Shown here one piece after another: positions 1-12,733 of a stretch of 64,000 nt of DNA; within the stretch, counting starts at the first letter, position 1, and each line of letters begins with the position of its first letter. A program made the position numbers and the translations under genes. The DNA comes from Nectonema munidae (Eukaryota > Nematomorpha > Nectonematoida > Nectonematidae), in assembly GCA_030549495.1 (NCBI GenBank), contig JAUIRK010000365.1, positions 124,001 to 188,000 on the forward strand, written 5' to 3'. The notes beneath the pieces were generated by a model. The model ran no database searches, was not told the origin of the DNA, and saw only the letters and a list, made by a program, of their open reading frames with translations.

Positions 1-599
1 AAAAGTCGCCAAGAAAGTAATGAAGTTTTTTTGTCTTTTTTGTCCACCTTTTTTGACGACACACGAATTTAATCTTGTTGAAGTATTTATGTGACACTGT
101 CAAAACATGTCTGTAAATGCGGACTTTTTTGGTGATTTATTTCTTGGAGTCTCTTCGTACCTCTTTTTCAACATCTTTTAAATGATTTTCAATTCTCACA
201 ATTTTTGAAGATAGAGTTTATGTTTCTTAACCGTGGGGATCTCATGAAATAATCCAATCAATACCTTCCCCATACTTGAAATAATTTTCCAATAAAACTA
301 ATAATAATTAATATGTAGTTGAATTTTCATAATTGTGAATGAAATGGAGATTTCTGTACTTGTAAAATGATCTTCCTAAAAGGGTTGGAGATTCAGAACA
401 AAAATATAAAATTTCGACTCCTAAACTTGATAAATTCAACTCAAAATGATCCCTCCCGACTTTGAATAAGGAAGGGACACTCCATATAAAAGTAAACTAG
501 TTTTTCTTTATTTAAAATACTTAAAAATTGTTTTTTAATACTTCAAAAACCGACTCCGTCTCACCAATTGCGAATGCTCATCTTTGCATACTTGTTTAG
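1..599 (+). other. Part of an RpS5 intron
   Basis: AT-rich sequence ending in a splice acceptor (TTGTTTAG at 592-599) directly before the RpS5 exon. No coding exon is visible here, so the earlier RpS5 exons must lie to the left of the window. The stretch around 380-560 has scattered GGAGT/ACTCC-like words but no clear repeat boundary. Confidence 0.7.
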
Positions 600-2605
<2,006 letters not shown>

Positions 2606-2627
2606 ATAATGAAATTTTTATTGAACG

Positions 2628-2633
2628 AATAAA
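2628..2633 (+). terminator. Poly(A) signal of RpS5
   Basis: AATAAA shortly after the RpS5 stop codon, followed by a T/G-rich stretch (TTGTTTATCTTTTGTTTCC) that fits a downstream cleavage element. Confidence 0.8.
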
Positions 2634-2639
2634 TCTGAA

Positions 2640-3383
2640 TCTTGTTTATCTTTTGTTTCCTTCCTATATTTGTTTTTAGATGGCATTTTCTTTACTCTAC
2701 CTAAAAAATTAATTAAGCTGATTATAATAATTATTCTAATTAGTTAGATCAAAGTATATCTATTGTAATTAATCAGATTTCGCTTTTTCAATTTCAAAAA
2801 TCGTCATTGCTACTCTTAGACGTTGGCTTCATTTTTTGCTGGGTTTGACATTTTTATTTAAAATATATATTTACCGTACTTGCCATCCTTCTAATATAAA
2901 CAATGGTACATTTAAAAAAATTAAAAACAAAGTCTTATATGCTAACGATTGAAGAAGACGACCCAGAGTGTGAAACGTTAATTTTTCAATTCATTTACTT
3001 TGTTGTTCTCGCTTTTTGTTGTAATAGTAAACTTCCACAGTTTATTCTTTTTTAATGTATTGCTAAAGACTCGATAATTTATTTTCTCACCTAAATACAA
3101 GTTGTTTCTCTTTTAAACGGTTAATTATTTCACGAGTTATGTTTATTCGGGCATCTAAAAAAAGTACCCAGGGAACTTTATTCATATGAATATTTTTTAA
3201 TTTTATAGAAAATTCTTTATTTATATTCAGGTTTTTCCCAATAATATATTTTTGACACTCTTTTGTTTGCTTGAGTTTTTCGATTTTATCATTTGTGCCT
3301 TAAATCATTAGTACTAAGACACCTAAAGTCTTATCTCTGCTAACAAATAAAAGTCCTATAGCTAAATTGTTGATTATTTAGAA
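2640..3383. other. Intergenic, AT-rich
   Basis: No coding region or repeat boundary seen between the RpS5 3' end and the terminus of the hAT relic at 3384. Confidence 0.6.
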
Positions 3384-4281
3384 CAGTGGTTCCTAACCTT
3401 TTTTAGCTGACCTCATTTACATTTCTCGAAATATGACGCGACCCCATTAATTCAGTTGCATATACTTTATTAAAACTACATATGATTAGCTGGCAGTAAA
3501 AAATGAGGGACGACAATTGTAATGAATATATCTGTAAGAGAGGTACTTTAAGGTTATGAAAGACAAAATAGACGTCATTAAATTTTATTATATTCACAGC
3601 ATTATGAATTTTAAAACTTGACATTAATTAAAGCAACCACTTTTAGAATAATATTCTGTCTCATTTTAAACAAGCTAAAGGTGTGAAATGGTAAATTAAT
3701 TTTATTTGGATGCTAAGTTTCTTTATTCGTGGTTCAATCTTGAAAAGTGCTACTCTCAAATCATGTTTAGGTTGCAGACAGAGTTTCAACTTTAGCTTTT
3801 AGTTTTGATGACAGTCAGAGCTGCAAATCCTGATTCACACAAATAGGTTGTAGCGCAAGGCAATAACACTTTCACAGACTCGAACCCTAGGACTTACACT
3901 TGGAGTTTCCTTTGATCTCTACAAACTCCTCGTGAACATTTTGAATAAAAGACTTCTGAAAGATCCTCCTCTTGGATATCGATAGCTCTTCGCAAACACT
4001 TGTATTCCTCATGCAGCTCCCCACCCGGAATGTACCAGTCACCTCCTCTCTCAAGGTGCCTTTCCAAAAAATGGTTCAAAAGTAGAAAGGATGCCGTTTT
4101 TGCTAGTTGAATCATTCTTTCCACAGCCTCAGCTTTGCTTTGAAAGCCTTGAACTTTTCAGAAACAGATTGTAGTCTCATCTTTTCCTTGCCTGGACATA
4201 TTCAGCAAATTCAACTCTGAAAATACGTCGGTCATATAGGCCAGTTAAAGCAACCACTTAGGTTCGTAAGCCTTGATGTCG

Positions 4282-4883
4282 GCGTTGGCGGACAGAATGT
4301 CGAAAGACATAGTGTAGAAATACAGAGTGTCGGACAGACAATGATAAAGACGGAAGATAAATGATAATGAAAGAGAGAATAATGTACAATGTATCGAACA
4401 GACAATGATAAAGACTAAATGATAATGAGAGAGAAAATAATGTATCCATTTATTTATTTTTCAGTCTGTCAGAGATTTACTCACCAATTAACTTCCTTCA
4501 AGATTTAAAAGTTTCTATAAATTTACATTCTATCCAAACCCATCATAATGGAAATAATCAAGACTTTCAAATAGGTGGAAAGATTCTTATAAAATTTGAA
4601 ATAATAACCTTTTATATTTTTAGGATTAAAATATATGTAAAGTAAAATTTTATATTTATTTTTTTTATAATTATAATATATATTTATATTCTTTTTTTAT
4701 ATGTAAAATATATTTGTACAGGATTATAATAATATATGTAAGGGATTAGGATGCATAAAGTATTTGGGTGGAAAAAATTCTTATTGTTATTCGTATTATA
4801 TTGATGTAAAATTGTAATCCATTTTGTCTTTTCGACACTTTTTCATTTCTACACTCTCTCTTTCGACATTCTGTCCTAGAATC
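4282..4883. mobile_element. 602 bp non-autonomous inverted-repeat element inside the hAT relic
   Basis: Long terminal inverted repeats: the left arm, GGACAGAATGTCGAAAG followed by AGTGTAGAAATA, recurs inverted at the right end near 4834-4877 (about 45-50 bp with some mismatches). Both sides are flanked by GATGTCG (4275-4281 and 4884-4890), a probable 7-8 bp target duplication. It interrupts the hAT transposase reading between KEKHG and YEPKWLL, so it is younger than the hAT. The interior is very AT-rich and non-coding. The superfamily is not certain; 7-8 bp duplications suggest hAT or P-like. Confidence 0.7.
4333..4447 (+). repeat. Tandem duplication, ~60 bp unit, two copies
   Basis: The unit CAGACAATGATAAAGAC ... 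AAATGATAATGA ... ATAATGTA occurs twice in direct succession within the left part of the 602 bp element. Confidence 0.7.
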
Positions 4884-5260
4884 GATGTCGCTCCATGCTT
4901 CTCCTTTAAGAAGATTTCAACTTCTGCGCGCATGTAAATTCGATGTCACAAAAAAATTAACTCATCCAACTCCAAGCTATTTCCACTCTCTTTGTTGGCA
5001 GCCACTACCTGTCTTGCGACATCTCAACCCCTGACGTTTGGGTTGTTATTCTTTCCTCTTAAAATACTCAAGATCCTTCTCCTCCAGAGATAGGTGTTTT
5101 CCCAGAGGATAGCGCTTGAGAATATTTTCTTTGAGCGTCTCTTGGGTGAGTACTTCTCCATATACAACGCATTGTCGTGTTCGGTTCCATATCATCGATG
5201 AGACACGTAAATCAAGTGACGTCAACTTCTTCTTTGCACACCCGTTTTCTGCTCATCACT

Positions 5261-6046
5261 AAAGAATACACACACATCTCCAAATTATATAAAAAAATTA
5301 CAATAAAATAAAGATGAAATTCATTTAAAAATGCAACTAGCGTACATACTATTCGTTAAGATTGTAGGAGGAAAGCACCATGGTTGACAGCTTTTTTCTC
5401 CTCTCCTATGTCTTTCTTTAAAAGATACGAAGATTAAAATATATTTATCATTTTTGTCGTTTTCTCTTCATACTTTTCTTCATTTATCTTTGTTAAGAAT
5501 AGATAAAAAATTATCCACTATCCCTCAACCAATATGTGACTATAAACTCTCAGAATTAAGAAATAATGTTTTTATTTTGAGGTCTTGGTGACCCCAGTAA
5601 ATAACATTTCTTAAAATTTAAAAGTAGAGGAAATATTGAAAATATGTCAAATATTGATTTAGAAGATGTACAAAAATATTAAGAACACCCGAATTTGTCT
5701 GCAAGACTCATGTTGATATTTCTGACACCAGGTATCATGTCCTATTTTTATGAAGTCATTCTGTCTTAGTCTGATAATTCCTCTCTTGTTGAGTTATTTA
5801 TTTAGATGAAAATCTAGATTCCACAAACAAGGTGGCAGGGAAAGACATTGTGCTTGCTTCTATATCTTGAAAAATATTTGGGTGTAAACCCTTTATCGAT
5901 AAGCAGGCAAAGACAACTTTATCCCTCAGCTTCATATTCTCTTTCATGTGCAATGACATTTCAGTCAACTCAACATCTTAATCTCCAGGTTCACAATTTT
6001 CTAGGTCTACAAACCAAACCAGCGTGGATAATAATCCATCTTATAA
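5261..6046. other. AT-rich stretch with an imperfect palindrome
   Basis: No gene seen. An imperfect inverted repeat spans 5556-5614: TTAAGAAATAATGTT on the left and AACATTTCTTAA on the right, around a core GGTCTTGGTGACC. It could be the eroded far end of the neighbouring hAT or an unrelated hairpin. Confidence 0.45.
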
Positions 6047-6177
6047 CCGATTTAAGGCCAAGCAAAGCAGATGATATCTAAAAAAAACGCAGACGATTTA
6101 TATTCAAAGTCATTGAAAAAAGCAGACGAAGATGAAATTACTTATGTTCCAAAATAGGAACATTGGCCGTAAATGGG
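6047..6177 (+). mobile_element. TTAA-flanked MITE, copy 1 (131 bp)
   Basis: Starts CCGATTTAAGGCCAAGC and ends CCGTAAATGGG, with ATAA on the left and TTAA on the right (one flank has mutated). The body has a conserved AGCAGACGAAGATGAAATTA segment and a near-palindrome GTTCCAAAATAGGAAC. CCC...GGG termini with a TTAA duplication are typical of piggyBac-type elements. The same sequence recurs at 9023-9151 (inverted) and 60480-60609. Confidence 0.85.
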
Positions 6178-6992
6178 TTAAGCATTGTAGCTTCTCTCAA
6201 AGTCCAAGTGAAGGCTTTCATGGTGGGCAGTGATAGTGAATTGAGATGTAGCTACAGTGGTGTTCAAATTTTGAAATAATGGAATTTTTTTCTAAAAATG
6301 TCTTTTTTAAAATTTCGATTTCTACATACAACCATATAAAAAGCCATATTTTGTTACTGCTAATAATTCCGCGTGAAAAACTTAATGCATTTTTTAATTT
6401 TTCTTTTTTATTGGAAGCATTTTTCCTGTTTTCGTTACCGAACATTTAATAATTAGTTACCGAACTGGTAATTGGAAAACTTTGACAAAAATCAGGAAAC
6501 AATAAATTTAAAAGCTATTTAATTATTATATAAAAATAAATAAGTTTACATTTTTTTTATCATTAATAAATGAAACATTTGGTTCATCACAATACTTCTC
6601 ATTAGTTTCCCAAAGAATTCATGGATTGTGAAAGAGTTTTTTTCAAGATCTGCAAGATGCTTTTTTTTATCAAAAATTCGTTCCTGATTATAACCAAAAC
6701 TTTAGACACTTTATCTTTTATAAAATCTTATTTTTCTTGAAATTATAAATGTAGTCAGTCGTAGCTAGTTACATATGATATTTGAGATTGAACAGATAAA
6801 ATGAAAGTTGCTACTATTTTGAAAACATCATTAAAACACATAAAAACTTATTTCGTTCTGGAATTTGTCTATAATGAAAATTTTGGTTAATTTCGTAAAA
6901 TTTGATCTACCTTCCAGCTCCAAATTTACAGTCATTTTGGACTTGAACATGAGAAAATTAATAAATGTTTCCCACAAATTCATCAGTCTATC
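6178..6992. other. AT-rich, no gene seen
   Basis: Contains no credible exon or repeat boundary. Confidence 0.5.
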
Positions 6993-7379
6993 TTAACCCT
7001 ATTAGTGCTGGGGAGTGTAAAACGCCCCCCTCCCCTTCACTAAAAAATTAATTGTAGAAAATTGGCTGAATCATATCCCTTCAAATTTTGTGACTTTTCC
7101 TAAAATCGCTAGCTGCATCTTTTGAAACCATTTTCATGGTAGTTGAATGACCCTTTCATGTCCAAAACTGTCAATCAAAAATTAAAATTTTTCATCAAAA
7201 TGTTGACATTATCTGTACTTAACCTTATAACTTAGGATCTATATTATATAAGAGCCTTGAAGATTTATAATTATATACAGTTTGGAACGCATAAAACTTT
7301 ATATATTTAATTTTTTATGGCTATTTTTTAGAAAATGTCAATCAAAATTTTGATTGATCAAAAATATATCTAATAAAAT

Positions 7380-8130
7380 ATACCTTCAAATTTTACATAA
7401 AATATATGTTTTTATACTAAATTGGTCATGCTGTTTTCATTTTTGAACTCATTTTTTACATTTAGGATGTGAAAATACCTATAAGTGTTAATCAAATTTG
7501 CGGTTTACTTCTGAAAATTGTCTCCAAAAACATTCATTCAAATTTTACAATTAAATATATGTTTTTATAGCAAATAGATCATGATGATTTCATTTCTGAA
7601 CACAGTTTTCGCATTTAGAGGTTTTACTGCTAGTGTCAATCAAATTTGCTGTTTATGTCTGAAAACTATATCCCAAAATATTCTCTCTAATTTTACATGA
7701 AATATATGTTTTTATACCAATTCGACCATGATAATTTTTATTTCTGAAATCATTTTTTGCATTTGGAGGTTTTAAATATCTGAAAGTGTCAATCAAATGT
7801 ACGTACGTCTAATGTCTAGGGAAATATTTTTGAAATTTAAATAAAATATCTGTTTTTATGCCAAATGGAAGATGCTGGTTTCATTTTTGGACTCAGGTTT
7901 AGCATTTATGGTTTTAAAATATCTGAAAGCTTCAATCAGATTTGCGGTTTACTTCTAGATACTGTCTTCAAAATTATTTTCAAAAAAATAAAATATCTGT
8001 TTTATACAAAATCGATTATACTTATTTTATTTCTGTACTGGATTTTGGATAATACGGTTAAAAAATATTTCCAAGTGGCAATTGAATTAGTAATGTATAC
8101 CTGAAAATCAGTTCTGTAAAAAATTTTCAA
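7380..8130 (+). repeat. ~147 bp tandem repeat, about five diverged units
   Basis: The motif ATATATGTTTTTATA (later ATCTGTTTTTATG), followed by a CATGATG-like word and AGTGTCAATCAAATTTGCGG, recurs at about 7402, 7555, 7702, 7846 and 7993, spaced 144-153 bp. Confidence 0.75.
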
Positions 8131-9022
8131 AAAACCGCTGCATATTATGTATATAGTAAAAATATACTCTTTTTTTTGTATATTTTGGCTTATAATACTT
8201 TCTACAATCGTCTTGAGTATGAAATATTTATTTTAAAAAAACAAAACGTATTATAAAATCTTTTGAAAATTTGTATGAGAGAAGGAACCAAGTTGAAAAC
8301 TAATTGAAAAGAGAACGTGATCAAAACAAATAGTTAAAAAAATATGTATCTTGACTAAATGGAAGATCTACCATGTTCTAATGAACTAGGAAGTGGTTTA
8401 ATTATATATTAGGTGCTTCAAAAAAGATTTTGACTGTGAAAAAGAAGTTCCTCTTTTACAAATGAAAAATATTTAAATCTATAGCTTATCATCTAGGATT
8501 ACACTTAACATTTAGCTAAGATGTGTAGGAAATCTGAAAATTTAGAATAGGTCAGATTTATCAAAAATCGCACAGATGCCAATATGTGAGAATTTAGTCA
8601 TTATCAAGATATTTTTTATTTAAATTGAAAATGTCCATCTTTTTCCTTTTGCGTCAAAGAGATAATTTTTTAGAGGAAGAACGTGGACAACTTTTTGTAA
8701 TTGAACAATGAACATCACGAATGATTCATCAGAAAAAAACCTTTGAAATGAGATTGGTTGACAAATATTCAGGCCTGATAATAAAATACACGATACTGAT
8801 AAAAAAAGTCTAAGATCATCAAGAAGATTCTTTAATTAGAATGCTTTGAAAGAGAAAAAAAGTATTTTTATCATTTTAAAAAATTTTTGGAACACACATT
8901 GAAGAATATAAATTTCTAATGAAAAAAGAGCTACCAAGAAAGGATCATCATAGAATGAATAGCAAAATTACATACTGTAAATTATAATATGACATAGAGA
9001 CTACGAGCCGATAACAAATTAA

Positions 9023-9151
9023 CCCATTTACGACCAATGTTCCTATTTTGGAACATAAGTAATTTCATCTTCGTCTGCTTTTTTCAATGACTTTGAATAT
9101 AAATCGTCTGCGTTTTTTAGATATCGTCTGCTTTGCTTGGTCTTAAATGGG
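9023..9151 (-). mobile_element. TTAA-flanked MITE, copy 2 (129 bp), nested
   Basis: Intact TTAA on both sides (9019-9022 and 9152-9155), CCCATTTACGACCAATG at one end and CTTAAATGGG at the other. It is the inverted orientation of copies 1 and 3 and is inserted inside the 2.9 kb element, so it moved after that element arrived. Confidence 0.9.
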
Positions 9152-9334
9152 TTAAAGCCAAAAAGATGCAAGTCCTATCGAGTTACATAAGTTACACTGT
9201 AGAATGAAATATTTTGAGTGAATTAAACACCTAAAGTTGGTTTATTAAATAAATTAAGAAAATAATTACCAGAGAAATACTGCAAGTAGAAGTTATTTTT
9301 ATCTTTATATAATTGACATTGATTTACAGGTTTA

Positions 9335-9800
9335 ATCGATTTTTTGACAGGTTTTATTGATTTCATAAAAAATGAACATCACCATTAAATTCTACATACT
9401 TGAAATGTATAAAAAACTTTTTATAAGAATAAAAATTTTAATTTTGACATGGGCTGTCATATTTAAATTATTTTTTCAAGTTTGACTAATTTTTATATAA
9501 AAAAAAGGAATAAATTGAAAATGGGTATATGTTTGTAAAAAAACTTTATATAATTATTCGGATAAGATGTTTTTTTTGGATAAATCAATTTTTTGACAGT
9601 TTTGATTGATTTTCATAAAAAATGAATATCACCACTGAATTCAGCATATTTGAAAATGGGTATACATGTGTAAAAAACTATATACTTATTTAGATAAAAA
9701 GTTTCTTTTTGAGATGAGCTGTCAAATATAAATCAATTTGTCGACAGGTTTGATTGATTTTGATAAAAAATGGACATCACCACTGAATTCAGCATATTTG
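9335..9800 (+). repeat. ~130 bp tandem repeat, three to four diverged units
   Basis: TTGACAGGTTTTATTGATTT followed by AAAAAATGAACATCACCA recurs near 9345, 9595 and 9740, with a weaker unit between. Internal array of the 2.9 kb element, different from the array at 7380-8130. Confidence 0.7.
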
Positions 9801-9933
9801 ACATACATATGTAACATTAAAAATATTTATAAAAACTTATTAATATCTGAGAAAAATAGGAGGGGGGGGGGCACTTTACGCCCTTCCCCCAGCACTTGAG
9901 CGGACAAATTTAGACCAGCACTAATAGGATTAA

Positions 9934-10259
9934 GGCTTAAGTCCTTTTTAACACCCATCCTATTTCTGTGTGAAGCAATGGACCTTAAAATCTTCACAGA
10001 ATTGGACAAAAAGTGTATCACTCACTGAATTTGATATGACAAAGTTAATTGCATATGGTACGGCAGTGTTGATTACTTCTTGCATGTCTCCTCCAATATT
10101 CTTGGGAACCAAATGCTGTAAGGAGGTTATTGTTTTTACTGGAAAAATGATTAGTTCTTTGAAATAAAGTATTTTATAATCTTGTTTCAAAATTAAGAGT
10201 TTTGATTTTGTGATTTTATATGTTACTTAAAATGTAAATATCTATATATTACTCTGCAA
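9934..10259. other. Spacer between two transposons
   Basis: Both strands are open for 65-76 codons, but no recognisable product is seen. Confidence 0.4.
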
Positions 10260-10846
10260 TAGGGTGTCCATCCCGGGGAACTTTATCGTCTATTCCCCGC
10301 GGAATTTCTGAAATTTTTACTCCTCGTCCTCGAAACTCATTCCTCGACTCCTCGAGAAGTTTTTAGAATTTTAGGCTAATTTTATAGTTTTAAGTCAAAT
10401 CAAAATTTTAAATCTACATTTTTTGATGAAACAAAAAAGTTGTATTAAAGCAGAAATAAAATAATGAAAAAAACGTTTGACCTTTATTTGAAAACAAAAA
10501 GAAGGCCCAAAGTTTTGGAAAATTTGTTCAAGAATTTAAAAAGCATAAAACAAACATCTGTAGACTCCGAACGAGTGTTTTCATCAATGAGTTATTTTTC
10601 TACGAAAATAGGAAACCAGTTGAACGATGAAACTTTGAACGACCTAGTATTTCTTAGATATTTTTTCAAAACATGAATATTTTTTTACAATTTTTAAAAA
10701 TAATTTTATTCAACTTTATATTTTTTCATTTTAGAAGAGTTTTTTTATTGTAAAAAAATCGCTTTTTCTTCCCCGGGGAAATATTTCAAAAATTACAAGG
10801 TCCTCGTTCCCCGGGGAATGAAAAAAACCTTAAAGTGGACACACTA
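10260..10846 (+). mobile_element. 587 bp hAT deletion derivative with a transposase tail
   Basis: Terminal inverted repeats TAGGGTGTCCA and TAGTGTGTCCA (right end inverted), each followed by a CCCCGGGGAA-rich subterminal block, and an 8 bp target duplication CTCTGCAA/CGCTGCAA with one mismatch. Inside, 10464-10676 encodes 70 codons that include QTSVDSERVFSSMSYFSTKI and NDETLNDLVFLRYFF, the C-terminal dimerisation region of a hAT transposase. The rest of the transposase is gone, so the copy cannot move by itself. Confidence 0.88.
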
Positions 10847-10868
10847 CGCTGCAATGAGATACAAGGGT

Positions 10869-10891
10869 TGTTATTATTATTATTATTATTA
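10869..10891 (+). repeat. TTA microsatellite
   Basis: Seven or so repeats of TTA. Confidence 0.9.
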
Positions 10892-11109
10892 CATTATATT
10901 CAATCTTTATTTCTTTCATAAATTGTATCTTGTTATTTTATACGCCTAAAAGTTAAAAGTTATGAAAGGAATTCTGATAGCTTTCAAGCGGAAGCAGACA
11001 TTCTTGGTTGTGGAAAAAGATTAATTTTGTTTAAAGTTTATTTTTAGAATATATATTTTTCAGGGGCGCACATCCGGGTAAAATTATTGGGGAGGGGGGC
11101 AAATTTCTT

Positions 11110-11935
11110 TTTTTTTAAAGAAAGAAAGATTTATTCAAGAAAAAATGCATAAAAAAAATAACAAATTATAAAGTGTAATAAAAAAAACCTTTCCGATCGT
11201 GCAGATTGGCTCAGACACTTATGTAATAAACAATTACATCAAAATTCGGATTTTTCAAAAGGCCTAATGGAGCCGCTAAGATGAAATCCCGATAATAAAA
11301 AAAACAGCAAACATTCAGTACTTCATTTCATATTTTCTAATTTGTAATATATACAGTAATTATAGTAAGTGTTATTATGAAAACATGCCTATATATATAA
11401 ATACATAGATTGAACATACAATTAAAATATAAAAGTTCATATTCATATTTGAAGTATATATATAATATATACATATCTCATAACCTGTACGGTTGAACGC
11501 GGGTAGACAACTTGCGTGTTATCTCCAACCCGTAATTTATATTTTAGGGTTTGATAATATTTCACTCTGTTATAGTAAGGCAAACGAGCTATATTTTTGT
11601 TGCAAAGGTCATATCTGAAATCATAAGAGAAAAAGTCTAAAATATTGTTAAAAATTTTGGGTAACTTCCCATTAAATAATTTAAATATATACATAGCAAG
11701 TTTGAAATGAAACAAATCATTTACTTTAAGGATTTTATTTTCCAGAAATAGATTATTGGTATGGCAAATATAATTGGTATTATATATATATATCTCAAAG
11801 CTTTTTTCTGTGTTTTTTCTAAAATTGTAAGATTACTGTGGCCCCATAAAGTTATACAATAATTGATGTGCGGTAAAAAGAAAGAGTTATATAACAATAG
11901 TCTTACATTCAATGGCAGAACACTTCTTACTGATT
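11110..11935 (-). mobile_element. LINE fragment, 3' part of a reverse transcriptase ORF
   Basis: On the - strand, 11912-11721 translates to a segment containing NSFFLPHINYCITLWGHSN and LEKTQKKALRYI, the thumb-side motif of jockey/CR1-group reverse transcriptases. It continues after a frame change as HFKLAMYIFKLFNGKLPKIF (11712-11650). A 3' untranslated part with TTTCTTTC-type tail reaches about 11110. The copy is 5'-truncated and has at least one frame break. Just left of it, CAGGGGCGCACATCCGGG at 11063 looks like one end of a hAT-type MITE. Confidence 0.75.
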
Positions 11936-12073
11936 TCAGAACGCTTTATAATAATTTTTATATTACATAAATTATATATTATTACATAATTTCTTTATGA
12001 TTTTTAAAAGAATTTGTGTCTGAAACTCAATCGTCATGCATTTTTAACCATTAAAAAATGTTACTTTTTAAAC

Positions 12074-12733
12074 CGGGGTTTGCCAACATTTTGATCTCAT
12101 CGATCCCAAACTACAAAAACTTACTATTTTTGGTGTTTACATTTTCAAGGCTAGATGTACGTCTAGTGTAATTCAGACAGGAAGGAGTATTTAGTTTGTA
12201 AGAAGTTTTTTCGGATTTGAAGAAATTCATGTTCTTTTATTTGTGAAATTCATTGTCAAGTTCCAAAGAACAGCATGAGCAACAAGAATTGAGATTCGCT
12301 GTTCAATACGGCTGAAGCGTAAGATACTTTCAGGTTATTTAATTAAAATACTGCTCTCTAATTGGTTTAAAAGTTAGGCCATTTCCTTATAATCTTAGCT
12401 TAGTACATCACAGTCACGAGAAATGTTTCTTTAGTCATTCTTATTTAGGAATATCATTGTGAAGTTAAATGACACGCCTGCACATGCAAATGATAATAAT
12501 GCATCAACATATGAGAGTGTCTTAATTAATTAATTAAGTTGTTTGGGGTTTCCCCCCCCTTTTTATTGGGCCCCCGGGGGAGTGGGTTTTCCAACCCCTT
12601 AAAAAAAAAATTATTAATATTAAAAAAAAAAAAAAAAATCTTCAACAAAGTTTTCTTTTAAACTCTGCATGCACCCTCTGAATTTTTCTGTGGACCCTTA
12701 AGAGTCAAACATGCACTCCGTTTGGAAATCCTG
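12074..12733. mobile_element. Probable 660 bp hAT-type non-autonomous element
   Basis: The left end CGGGGTTTGCCAACATTTTG and the inverted right end CAGGATTTCCAAACGG look like hAT termini, and the subterminal TGGACCCTTAAGAGTCAAA is typical of such elements. Flanks TTTTAAAC and TTTTGACC match at 6 of 8 positions and may be an eroded duplication. Its right half contains the odd homopolymer block at 12539-12640. Confidence 0.5.
12539..12640. other. Homopolymer-rich block, possible assembly artefact
   Basis: A run of homopolymers (GGGG, TTT, CCCCCCCC, TTTTT, GGGCCCCCGGGGG, then long A runs) unlike anything else in the window. It looks like compressed or low-quality sequence. Confidence 0.45.

Larger units (their letters stand above)
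3384..5260 (-). mobile_element. Decayed hAT DNA transposon, BED-finger (ZBED5/Charlie-like) transposase
   Basis: A cut-and-paste transposon remnant. One end is the typical hAT terminus CAGTGGTTCCTAACC at 3384. Read on the - strand, transposase pieces appear in the right order: a BED-finger part (QCVVYGEVLTQETLK, near 5165), then RAEVEIFLKEKHG (near 4920), then after an inserted element YEPKWLL and AYMTDVFSELNLLNMSRQGK (near 4200), then VERMIQLAKTASFLLLNHFLE (near 4100), and finally the dimerisation region CESGFAALTVIKTK (near 3820). These are hallmarks of the ZBED5-type hAT group as I know it. Many stops and frame changes show it is long dead. The far terminus and the target duplication were not found. 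The interruption at 4282-4883 is a separate element. Confidence 0.85.
6997..9929. mobile_element. 2.9 kb non-autonomous TTAA-flanked element (piggyBac-like ends)
   Basis: The left end is CCCTATTAGTGCTGGGG directly after TTAA (6993-6996). The right end, read inverted, is TCCTATTAGTGCTGG, directly before TTAA (9930-9933). Both ends continue into a GC-rich subterminal block (AAAACGCCCCCC on the left, GGGCACTTTACGCCC on the right), so the inverted repeats are long. No transposase is encoded. The interior is made largely of two families of tandem repeats (7380-8130 and 9335-9800), and a ~130 bp MITE is nested at 9023-9151. The TTAA duplication and CCC-type tips place it with piggyBac-like elements. 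Confidence 0.8.

Noticed and set aside
3625-4260. Direct repeat TTAAAGCAACCACTT at 3625 and 4245
   Set aside because: Short, no consistent element between the copies; at 4245 it is part of the hAT coding sequence, so probably coincidence.
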